DNA of 6,293 bases, taken from NCBI GenBank assembly GCA_030037055.1, contig JASHRZ010000363.1, forward strand, positions 1-6,293, in the 5' to 3' direction. Source of the DNA: Alphaproteobacteria bacterium. GTDB lineage: Bacteria; Pseudomonadota; Alphaproteobacteria; ATCC43930; CGMCC-115725. A program made the translations under genes and the position numbers. Shown here in pieces: positions 1 to 5,370 of the stretch. Below the pieces are notes generated by a model that saw nothing but the letters and a program-made list of their open reading frames with translations, made no database searches and had not been told where the DNA came from. Every line of letters begins with the position of its first letter. Positions within the stretch are counted from its first letter, which is position 1.

Positions 1-711
1 CGCGACCGGCCGCGCATCGATCTCGCCCGCTCTCACCACCTCGCTTCGCTCGCCCGCGGGGTCGGCGAGGCGGCGGGCGCAGCGCAAACCGCAGCGGCGC
101 GCCTCGCCGCGCTCAATAAAATCATCGTCGCCCGCCATCGCTACGCCGGCGACACGCTCATCTATGAGGACCTGCAGAACGCCAATCTGATGCGCGTCAT
201 CGACCGCCGAAAAGGCCTGCCGGCGGCGCTCGGCATCCTTCACCTTCATGCCGGGCGCGCTTAAGGCTGGGAGATGGCGGAGCTGGCCTTTCCCGGCCAT
301 TTCATGGTGCGCCTCGAGCAGCGGAGCGAGCCCTTCCATGGTGGGCGCGTGCGTGATGCGGCCGAGCTGCGCGACTTGCTGAAGGCGATCGGCAGCACTG
401 CGGCGGAGCTTGAGCCGCGCCGTTACGCGGCGGTAAGCGACCGCGACGGGCCGCTGCGGCTGCGGAACAGCCTGAAGCTCCGCCTCGTCGAGAGCCAGCA
501 GCCAGGACCGGCGCTGGCGGTGATAGAAGGCATGCTGCTGTTCGCGCCGGAGCATGCCGGCCTCTGGCGCGCGGCCGGGCTGACTCATGCCGAGCTCGGC
601 AATCTCCGCCCCGGCCTCGCCGCGCTCGAGCGCAGCCGTGCGCTCGCCGCCGACGAGAGCGGCCGCCAGGCGTCGGCGCTGCTGCAGCGGCTCCGGGCGC
701 GGCTGCAATAG
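1..711 (+). pseudogene. SirB1-family protein (transglutaminase-like plus TPR), 5'-truncated by window edge and broken by a nonsense codon
   Basis: Frame 1 reads continuously from the window edge through family-typical segments (YAGDTLIYEDLQNANLMRVI, then DRRKGLPAALGILHLHAGRA), meets TAA at 262-264, and continues in the same frame with GWEMAELAFPGHFMVRLE, PFHGGR and a TPR-like tail (LKLRLVESQQPGPALAVIEG; APEHAGLWRAAGLTHAELGN) to a stop at 709-711. From family memory, SirB1 homologues read ARAQGW at the stop, so a CAA or CAG to TAA change is the simplest cause. A stretch of roughly 8 residues between the FPGHF and PFHGGR motifs also seems shorter than usual. Homologues join an inactive transglutaminase-like fold (also called the SirB1 N-terminal domain) to TPR repeats; their biochemical role is poorly defined. 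Roughly the first 30 codons lie outside the window. The gene converges on the decayed livK-like gene, with 31 nt between the two stop codons. The family call is firm. Pseudogene status depends on the TAA being real rather than a sequencing error. Confidence 0.8.
274..711 (+). CDS. Possible re-initiated C-terminal fragment of the SirB1-family gene (145 aa, TPR region)
   Basis: After the TAA at 262-264 an ATG follows nine bases later at 274, in the same frame, and opens 145 codons covering the FPGHF motif and the TPR-like C-terminal half. A gene finder would call this as a separate short protein. Only a weak Shine-Dalgarno candidate is visible: AAGG at 263-266 overlaps the stop, and GGGAG directly abuts the ATG. 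Expression would therefore probably depend on translational coupling to the upstream fragment. The product would lack most of the transglutaminase-like fold. I consider it a remnant of the gene above rather than an independent gene; it is listed because it is an open frame that could still be translated. Confidence 0.35.
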   Translation: MAELAFPGHFMVRLEQRSEPFHGGRVRDAAELRDLLKAIGSTAAELEPRRYAAVSDRDGPLRLRNSLKLRLVESQQPGPALAVIEGMLLFAPEHAGLWRAAGLTHAELGNLRPGLAALERSRALAADESGRQASALLQRLRARLQ

Positions 712-1065
712 GCTGGATTTCTTCCCAAAGGACGCGCGCCGATCAGGCGCCCGCGCCGCCGATCACCTCGCCGAAGCGCACCCAGGTCTTGCCGTCCCAT
801 TTCTGCAGCTGCCTCTGCCGCAGGGGACGGTAATTGGTCACGCTGATCTTGATCACGGGCGGCAAGACTGGCAGCTCCAGATCGCGGAGATTGGCCGGCT
901 GCTTCATCACGTTCTCGCGCGCGGAATCGCCGTTGCACTGCATCAACACCCGCAACATCGTCGGGCTCACGCCATAGGCGTAGACATAGTTGTTGTCCGC
1001 TAGGTCGCCGTCGAGAATCTATGTCTTCATGAACGCCCGCAGCTGGTTCATGCCGGGATCGTCCT

Positions 1066-1085
1066 CTAGCAGGCTGCTGAAAAAC
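1066..1085 (+). repeat. Left terminal inverted repeat of the MITE plus its CTAG flank
   Basis: Reads CTAGCAGGCTGCTGAAAAAC. The first four bases are the putative target duplication and the remaining 16 the terminal repeat. It matches the inverted right end at 19 of 20 positions. Confidence 0.85.
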
Positions 1086-1220
1086 GCTTTGGAAGGCTCT
1101 CGATGCGTAAAATATAGACTCGAAATCGCAATCAACGGTGCACGAAAGAATCAACCGAGGGCCTCTTTGGATTCGAATGTTGTGCATCGGTTACGCCTTT
1201 TTGAGTTTTTCAGCAACCTG
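1070..1220. mobile_element. 151-bp MITE-like non-autonomous element with terminal inverted repeats and CTAG target duplication
   Basis: The element begins CAGGCTGCTGAAAAAC and ends with the inverted copy of CAGGTTGCTGAAAAAC (15 of 16 identical). It is flanked on both sides by CTAG (1066-1069 and 1221-1224). It carries no transposase frame. A subterminal inverted pair (CGATGC at 1101-1106, GCATCG at 1184-1189) and further weak complementarity inside it suggest an imperfect hairpin. It is clearly more A+T-rich than the surrounding DNA. Deleting 1070-1220 plus one CTAG (155 bp) makes the interrupted livK-like frame read DPA-L-E-DDPG, which is what the protein family predicts. This is strong internal evidence for a true insertion with a 4-bp duplication. 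The ends resemble IS5- or IS1182-type termini from memory, and a CTAG target suits the YTAR preference of the IS5 group, but the parent element is not identified here. Confidence 0.85.
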
Positions 1221-1224
1221 CTAG
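1205..1224 (-). repeat. Right terminal inverted repeat of the MITE plus its CTAG flank
   Basis: On the minus strand it reads CTAGCAGGTTGCTGAAAAAC, differing from the left end only at one C/T position. The near identity of the ends, in a gene with several other lesions, suggests the insertion is not among the oldest events at this locus; that timing is inference. Confidence 0.85.
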
Positions 1225-1629
1225 GGCCGGATCGGACATGTCCTTGACGTAAGCCGAGGTGACGATGGCGATCCCCTTCTACGAACCCGCCGGCACCATC
1301 ACTTGGGCGATCGACCGCGACACGGTGGAGCGAACGGACAGCGGTCTCCAGCCGATGTCATCGACGTTGCGGATTGTTTGCGCGGCGAATTTCGGCAACG
1401 CCCCCGCGGCCAGCGTAACGACGCCGGCGCCCTGCAGCGTCCTGCGAATCGATGGTCGGGTCTGTCGCCTCGTAGCTCGCTCCGATCTCGATCTCGGTGG
1501 CGGTGGCGCCGGGCGTGTCCCCGGTGAAGGCCGCAGCCACCAGCGCCAGCAGCGCGGCGGCGGCCAACAGATTTTTGGTGATGATTCCCCCGCTCCCCTC
1601 GCGTCGTCGCCTCGTTGTCGCGAGGGGCC

Positions 1630-2655
1630 CTAGCGGCCAGGGCCCGGTGCCACGAATCGCCCGAGACGCGCGCCGAGGATGCGAAGCATGCCGACGACGC
1701 CCGTCGGCATGAAAAAGATGAAAGCGATGAGCACGGCGCCGTAGATGGCCTGCGGCGCGGCCTTCGATATCTGGTCGGCGATGTTCGGCACGAACTCGAT
1801 GAAGATCGCGCCGAAGAAGGCGCCCGCCATCGACGCGAGGCCGCCCACGACGATGCCGACCAGAAACCTGACCGAGAGAAAGAAATCGAAGCTGTCGGGC
1901 GAGACGAACTGCGCCAGCAGCGCGCCGAGCGCGCCGGCGATTCCGGTGTACATCGCCGAGACGCCAAAGGTCACGGATTTATAGAGCGCGTTGTCGATGC
2001 CCATGGTGGCCGCGGCGATGGGATGATCGCGGATCGCCACCAGGGCTCTGCCGGTGCGACCGCGCAGCAGGTTCCAGCCGATGACGAAGAGGAGCACGGT
2101 CCAGGCGAGACAGAAGAAATAGAGCCACTGATCGCCGCGCAGCGGCAGCCCGAACGGCGCGTCGGGAGCGGTGATGACGATCCCCTGCACGCCACCGGTG
2201 AGAAAGTCGAAACGCTTGTATTTGAGCAGTTGCGGCGTCGCGATGGCGAGCGCGAAGGTCGCGAGCGCGAGATAGTGTCCTTCGAGGCGCAGCGCCGGCA
2301 GACCGAACAGGAAGCCCGCGACAAGACAGAGCCCCCCGGCCAGCGGGATGGTCGCCCAATAGGGAATGCCGGTCTTGTCGAGCAGGATCGCGGTGGTGTA
2401 GGCGCCGATCGCATAGAAGGCGCCATGCCCCAGGGAGAACTGACCGTTATAGCCGGTGAGGATGTTGAGGCCGAGGAGCGCGATGGCATAGACGACCACC
2501 TGGTTCGCCAGCAGCAGCTGATAGCCGCTGACCAGGAAAGGCAGCGCACAGGCGGTCGCCAGCGTCGCGGCCAGGCCGATGAGCTTCCAGCGTCTGAGGC
2601 TCAGCCCGGCGAAGAGCGCGCCGGCGGCGGGGCGCGAGCTGTCGAGCGTCGCCAT
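1630..2655 (-). CDS. livM: Branched-chain amino acid-type ABC transporter permease LivM
   Basis: A 341-residue polytopic inner-membrane protein, one of two permease subunits of a LivHMGF-type importer. Visible family signatures are GYNGQFSLGHGAF (residues 68-80), LRLEGHYLALATFA (122-135), TGGVQGI (153-159) and the ATPase-coupling EAA-like loop RTGRALVAIRDHPIAAATMG (200-219). Several hydrophobic segments follow, ending with VLIAFIFFMPTGVVGML. The open frame extends far upstream, but that part is a shadow of livH. The ATG at 2655 is chosen because it lies two bases after the livH stop (TGA-CC-ATG) and gives the usual family length. No strong ribosome-binding site precedes it, so translation is probably coupled to livH. 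Substrate cannot be inferred from the permease: branched-chain amino acids, amides, urea or aromatic acids are all handled by this family. The frame is fully intact, unlike the binding-protein gene that follows. Confidence 0.93.
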   Translation of the reverse strand: MATLDSSRPAAGALFAGLSLRRWKLIGLAATLATACALPFLVSGYQLLLANQVVVYAIALLGLNILTGYNGQFSLGHGAFYAIGAYTTAILLDKTGIPYWATIPLAGGLCLVAGFLFGLPALRLEGHYLALATFALAIATPQLLKYKRFDFLTGGVQGIVITAPDAPFGLPLRGDQWLYFFCLAWTVLLFVIGWNLLRGRTGRALVAIRDHPIAAATMGIDNALYKSVTFGVSAMYTGIAGALGALLAQFVSPDSFDFFLSVRFLVGIVVGGLASMAGAFFGAIFIEFVPNIADQISKAAPQAIYGAVLIAFIFFMPTGVVGMLRILGARLGRFVAPGPGR

Positions 2656-2657
2656 GG

Positions 2658-3530
2658 TCAAACCCGGGTCACGATGGTGCGGCCGAAAAGGCCCGAAGGC
2701 TTGATGACCAGGATGCCGACGATGATCCCAAGCGCCACGGTGACCATCAGCTCGGTTCCGACCACATAGGCGCCGGCCAGGTTCTGCAGGATGCCGACGA
2801 TGAAGCCGCCGAGCACCGCACCCCAGGCATTGTCGATCCCGCCGAGCAGCGCTCCGGCGAAACCGTAGAGGAGGACGCCGAACATCATGTTGGGATCGAG
2901 GTAGACAACCGGCGCGGTCATCGTTCCCGCGACCGCTCCGATCAGGCCGGCGAGGCCCCAGCCCAGCGCGAGCATCCAACCAACGCGCACGCCGACTAGC
3001 CGGCTCGAGACCGGGTTCTCCGCCACGGCGCGCATCGCGAGCCCCAGCGGCGTGTAGCGAAAAAAGGCGAAGACCAGCGCTAGCACCACCAAGGTGACGA
3101 AGATCATCCCCACCTCGTGCGCCGACAAATAGGCGCTGCCGTACCAGGCGTCGGAGGGGAAGGGGCTGGCAAACGGCTTGATCGTATAGGTGAAGAGCGC
3201 GCCGGAGAGGCTGTTGATGATGAGCAGCAGGCCAATGAAGACGGCGACGACGCTGAGCACCGGCGCCTTGTAGAACGGACGCACGATGATGCGCTCGATC
3301 GCCGCGCCCAGGATGAAGGCAAAAAGCAGCGTGAGCAGGAAGGCGAGCCAATAGGGCAAGCCCAGCTCGATCATCTGCCAGGCCAGGTAGGTCGAGAACG
3401 TCGCCATCTCGCCCTGGGCGAAGTTAACGTGGTGCGTGGTCTGGTAGATCATCACCAGCGCCAGCGCGATGCTGGCATAGATGCCGCCCGTGGCGAAACC
3501 GGAGAGCATTTGATGCAGGAAGGCTTGCAT
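2658..3530 (-). CDS. livH: Branched-chain amino acid-type ABC transporter permease LivH
   Basis: A 290-residue integral membrane protein and the partner of LivM in the translocation channel. Family hallmarks are the N-terminal GFATGGIYASIALALVMIYQ helix (11-30) followed by HHVNFAQGEM (33-42), the EAA-like coupling loop LGLAMRAVAENPVSSRLVGV (162-181), the glycine-rich GFAGALLGGIDNAWGAVLGG segment (223-242), and the C-terminal VGILVIKPSGLFG (271-283). The length is normal for LivH and the frame is unbroken. The ATG at 3530 is supported by an AGGAG motif at 3536-3540 on the minus strand, overlapping the livF stop. The gene follows livF after 8 nt and precedes livM by 2 nt, so all three are co-transcribed. 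The liv order seen here (G-F-H-M-K) differs from the K-H-M-G-F order of Escherichia coli, as is common in alphaproteobacterial paralogues. Confidence 0.94.
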   Translation of the reverse strand: MQAFLHQMLSGFATGGIYASIALALVMIYQTTHHVNFAQGEMATFSTYLAWQMIELGLPYWLAFLLTLLFAFILGAAIERIIVRPFYKAPVLSVVAVFIGLLLIINSLSGALFTYTIKPFASPFPSDAWYGSAYLSAHEVGMIFVTLVVLALVFAFFRYTPLGLAMRAVAENPVSSRLVGVRVGWMLALGWGLAGLIGAVAGTMTAPVVYLDPNMMFGVLLYGFAGALLGGIDNAWGAVLGGFIVGILQNLAGAYVVGTELMVTVALGIIVGILVIKPSGLFGRTIVTRV

Positions 3531-3535
3531 GGCCT

Positions 3536-3540
3536 CTCCT
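3536..3540 (-). promoter_or_regulatory. Ribosome-binding site of livH, overlapping the livF stop codon
   Basis: The minus strand reads TAGGAGAGGCCATG. The AG of the livF TAG stop forms the start of AGGAG, with 5 nt to the livH ATG. The arrangement fixes the livH start and suggests termination-coupled initiation. Confidence 0.7.
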
Positions 3541-4252
3541 AATAGCCGAGGTAGGCGCGGCGAACCGACTCGTCGCTGCCGATCACCGCCGAGGGCCCGT
3601 GCATGATGATGCGCCCGGTCTCCAGCAGATAGGCCCGGCCGGCGAGAGCGAGCGCGATGTTGGCGTTCTGCTCGACCAGCAGCATGCTGACGCCCTCCTG
3701 CTGGTTGATGGTGCGCAGGATGTGGAAGATCTCCTGGACGACGAGCGGCGCCAAGCCGAAGGACGGCTCGTCCAGCAGCAGCAGCTTCGGCCGCAGCATA
3801 AGCGCGCGAGAGATCGCGAGCATCTGCTGCTCGCCGCCTGACAGCGTCCCCGCCTGTTGGTTCCGGCGCTCCTTGAGGCGCGGGAAGTAGCCGTAGACGC
3901 GCTCGAAATCCCGCGCCACCTGCTTGTCGCGCCTGGTATGGGCGCCGAGCCGCAGATTCTCCTCGACGCTGAGGCTGACGAAGGTGCCGCGCCCTTCCGG
4001 CACATGGCCGATGCCGCGGCGCACGATGTCTTCGGTCGCTTTGCCGTCGATGCGCTCGCCGTCGAAGCGGACCTCGCCGCTGAGCCGCACCATCATGTTG
4101 CAGAGCGCGCGGAGCGTCGTTGTCTTGCCGGCGCCGTTGGCGCCGAGGAGCGTGGCGATGCCGCCCTGCTCGACGGCGAGATCGATCGATTGCAGCACCT
4201 GGGTCGGCCCGTAGGCCGCCGAGAGCCCCCGCGTTTCGAGGATGGCGCTCAT
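3539..4252 (-). CDS. livF: Branched-chain amino acid-type ABC transporter ATP-binding protein LivF
   Basis: A 237-residue cytoplasmic ATPase subunit. It shows Walker A GANGAGKT (37-44), the LivF-type HVPEGRGTF segment (82-90), the ABC signature LSGGEQQ (136-142), and Walker B LLLLD with catalytic E161 in LLLLDEPSFGLAP. The switch position reads LLVEQN, with Q in place of the usual H; this is normal for LivF and not a defect. The C-terminus VRRAYLGY is family-typical. It would pair with LivG as an ATPase heterodimer driving uptake through LivH and LivM. The ATG at 4252 overlaps the livG stop as ATGA, a four-base overlap that points to translational coupling and a fixed subunit ratio. Length and all nucleotide-binding motifs are intact, so the protein should be functional if expressed. 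Confidence 0.95.
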   Translation of the reverse strand: MSAILETRGLSAAYGPTQVLQSIDLAVEQGGIATLLGANGAGKTTTLRALCNMMVRLSGEVRFDGERIDGKATEDIVRRGIGHVPEGRGTFVSLSVEENLRLGAHTRRDKQVARDFERVYGYFPRLKERRNQQAGTLSGGEQQMLAISRALMLRPKLLLLDEPSFGLAPLVVQEIFHILRTINQQEGVSMLLVEQNANIALALAGRAYLLETGRIIMHGPSAVIGSDESVRRAYLGY

Positions 4253-5043
4253 AGCGGACCTCCGAGATAGGCGCGGATCACCTCGCGGTCGCTCTGCACC
4301 TCCTGCGGCGTGCCGGCGGCGATCTTGCGGCCGAAATCGAGCGCCACGACCCGGTCGGAGACTTTCATGACGAGGTTCATGTGGTGCTCCACCAGCAGCA
4401 CGGTGACGCCAAGCCGGTCGCGGATCGAGCGGATGAGCTCGCGCAGCTCGTCGACCTCCTCGTGGTTGAGCCCGCCCGCGGGCTCGTCGAGCAGCAGCAG
4501 CTTCGGGGCGCTGGCGAGCGCACGCGCCAGCTCGACGCGCTTTTGCGTGCCGAAGGAGAGCGCGCCCACCGGCGCCTCGGCGAGTTCGGAAAGGCCGAGC
4601 GTCTCGAGCAACCGTTCGGTGCGCGCACCGAGAGCGTGCTCCTCGCGGCCGACGAAAGGCAGGCGCAGCGCGTTGGCGAGGAAGCCCCCCCGCGCGCGGC
4701 AGTGGCCGCCGATCATGACATTATCGCGCACCGTCATGGTGCGGAACAGCGCGAGATTCTGGAAGGTGCGGCCGATGCCCAAGGGCGCGATGGCATGGCG
4801 CGGCTGGTCGAGCAGCGAGCGGCCTTCGAACAGGATGGTGCCGCGGTCCGCGCGATAGAGTCGGCTCAGCACGTTGAACAGCGTCGTCTTGCCGGCGCCG
4901 TTGGGGCCGATCAAGCCGCAGATCGTGCCGCTCTCGACGCGGAAGGACACGTCCTCGAGCGCGACGATGCCGCCGAAGCGAACGGATAGTCCGTCGATGT
5001 CGAGAAGCGGCGCAGGCGCGCCCTTGGCCGCCGCGGCGTTCAC
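4249..5043 (-). CDS. livG: Branched-chain amino acid-type ABC transporter ATP-binding protein LivG
   Basis: A 264-residue ATPase subunit and the first gene of the operon. Motifs: Walker A GPNGAGKT (46-53), Q-loop GRTFQN (Q95), signature LSFGTQKRVELARAL (162-176), Walker B LLLLD with E187 (LLLLDEPAGGLNHEE), switch histidine in LLVEHHM (H220), and the LivG-type C-terminus EVIRAYLGG. The extended loop between Q-loop and signature (about 110-140) is typical of LivG rather than LivF. The frame is open much further upstream, but that part is antisense to gshB and the intergenic region. I chose the GTG at 5043 because GGAGG (5048-5052) sits 4 nt before it and it gives normal family length. The residues before LLDIDGLSVRFGG are a short alanine-rich leader. 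The gene diverges from gshB across 327 nt. Confidence 0.94.
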   Translation of the reverse strand: MNAAAAKGAPAPLLDIDGLSVRFGGIVALEDVSFRVESGTICGLIGPNGAGKTTLFNVLSRLYRADRGTILFEGRSLLDQPRHAIAPLGIGRTFQNLALFRTMTVRDNVMIGGHCRARGGFLANALRLPFVGREEHALGARTERLLETLGLSELAEAPVGALSFGTQKRVELARALASAPKLLLLDEPAGGLNHEEVDELRELIRSIRDRLGVTVLLVEHHMNLVMKVSDRVVALDFGRKIAAGTPQEVQSDREVIRAYLGGPL

Positions 5044-5047
5044 CGCC

Positions 5048-5052
5048 CCTCC
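5048..5052 (-). promoter_or_regulatory. Ribosome-binding site that sets the GTG start of livG
   Basis: The minus strand carries GGAGG followed by GGCG and then GTG at 5043. No ATG lies near in this frame, so this motif is the main argument for the GTG start over the much longer open frame upstream. Confidence 0.6.
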
Positions 5053-5246
5053 GCGCGGGTCGAGCGCGCGCGGCCGGCTTCCCGCGCGCGGGATGCCCTT
5101 ATCCCCAAACCCGACCTCCCTTGCACCTGTGTTTATCCGCTCTTTGGTCAGGGGCGCCCCGAGCCCGGGACGCGGCTCGCCCTGCCGCCGATGTCGTCTC
5201 GGCATCAAGGACGATATCTGCAATCCCCCTGCCGTAAAAGCCTTTT

Positions 5247-5262
5247 GCGAAAAAGTTTTCGC
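5247..5262. repeat. 16-bp palindrome, possible operator
   Basis: GCGAAAAAGTTTTCGC: the seven outer bases on each side are perfectly inverted around a 2-nt centre. It lies in the A+T-richer patch of the divergent region, about 73 nt upstream of the candidate gshB -10 box and about 204 nt from the livG start. The symmetry suits a dimeric transcription factor, but the regulator is unknown and no second copy is present in the window. Chance is not excluded. Confidence 0.35.
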
Positions 5263-5331
5263 GAGCGGAGCGCACATTGCCGCGGAGGCGGGGGTCGGTG
5301 CGCGGCCATCTCGCATACCGGCGGGGCGGCC

Positions 5332-5340
5332 TGTTATGAT
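5332..5340 (+). promoter_or_regulatory. Candidate extended -10 promoter for gshB
   Basis: TGTTATGAT forms a TG-N extension followed by TATGAT, five of six matches to TATAAT. The spacer region upstream offers only a poor -35 (near CGCATA/TCGCAT), consistent with an extended -10 promoter. A start near 5347 would give a leader of about 24 nt. It contains AGGA at 5359-5362, 8 nt before the gshB ATG. Confidence 0.4.
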
Positions 5341-5370
5341 GCGCCGAGCCGCCGCAGCAGGACGCGTCGC

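Larger units (their letters stand above)
743..1585 (-). pseudogene. Decayed periplasmic substrate-binding protein gene of a branched-chain-amino-acid-type ABC transporter (livK-like)
   Basis: The minus strand spells an eroded LivK-like protein in pieces. A signal-peptide-like start (KNLLAAAALLALVAAAF, then TEIEIG) jumps directly to ASYEATDPTIDSQ (about 1442-1480), normally near the middle of the protein. The frame then shifts at about 1438-1442, continuing TLQGAG, then PKFAAQTIRNVDDIGWRPL, a TAG at 1279-1281, and KGIAIVTSAYVKDMSDPA. A MITE interrupts at 1066-1224. The tail resumes as DDPGMNQLRAFMKT, a TAG at 1019-1021, then ILDGDLADNNYVYAYGVSP and a family-typical end, KWDGKTWVRFGEVIGGAGA. 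The expected start position reads ATC (1583-1585), with no nearby ATG. About 229 codons remain against roughly 400 in intact relatives, implying an in-frame loss of about 170 codons. The gene lies 44 nt after livM and is the last cistron of the operon. Fragment identity is firm from motif order; the ligand is unknown. Confidence 0.88.
5044..5370. other. Divergent intergenic region between livG and gshB
   Basis: These 327 nt separate the two divergent genes and must hold both promoters. I see no convincing coding frame, tRNA or repeat array. The part next to livG is very GC-rich, with a 12-bp palindrome CCCGCGCGCGGG (5081-5092). There is also a possible hairpin (CGAGCC at 5160-5165 pairing with GGCTCG at 5174-5179, with CAGGG at 5149-5153 able to pair with CCCTG at 5180-5184). 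Neither is followed by a T-run, so a terminator is not supported. A more A+T-rich patch at 5235-5260 contains the palindrome listed separately. I could not find a credible promoter for livG: GATAAA- and GATAAG-like boxes exist on the minus strand but lack a proper -35 partner. Confidence 0.6.

Noticed and set aside
736..750. Small stem (GCGCC, loop GATCA, GGCGC) between the two convergent decayed genes as a terminator
   Set aside because: The stem is only 5 bp, no T-run follows on either strand, and the livK stop codon lies in its loop.
585..1187. Minus-strand 200-codon frame and the plus-strand frames at 587-1003 and 990-1247
   Set aside because: They cross the SirB1 remnant, the livK pseudogene and the MITE with no family resemblance. 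The recognisable protein fragments lie in other frames.
1615..2769. 384-codon plus-strand open frame
   Set aside because: It is antisense to livM, charge-rich without recognisable domains, and arises from the GC-rich codon pattern of the opposite strand.
3656..3690. Apparent loss of the switch histidine in LivF (LLVEQN)
   Set aside because: Glutamine at this position is normal for the LivF subfamily, so it is not a sign of inactivation.
5149..5184. GC-rich hairpin in the livG-gshB region as an attenuator or terminator
   Set aside because: The stem has a 6-nt bulge and no T-run on either strand. Such pairings are frequent by chance in DNA this GC-rich.
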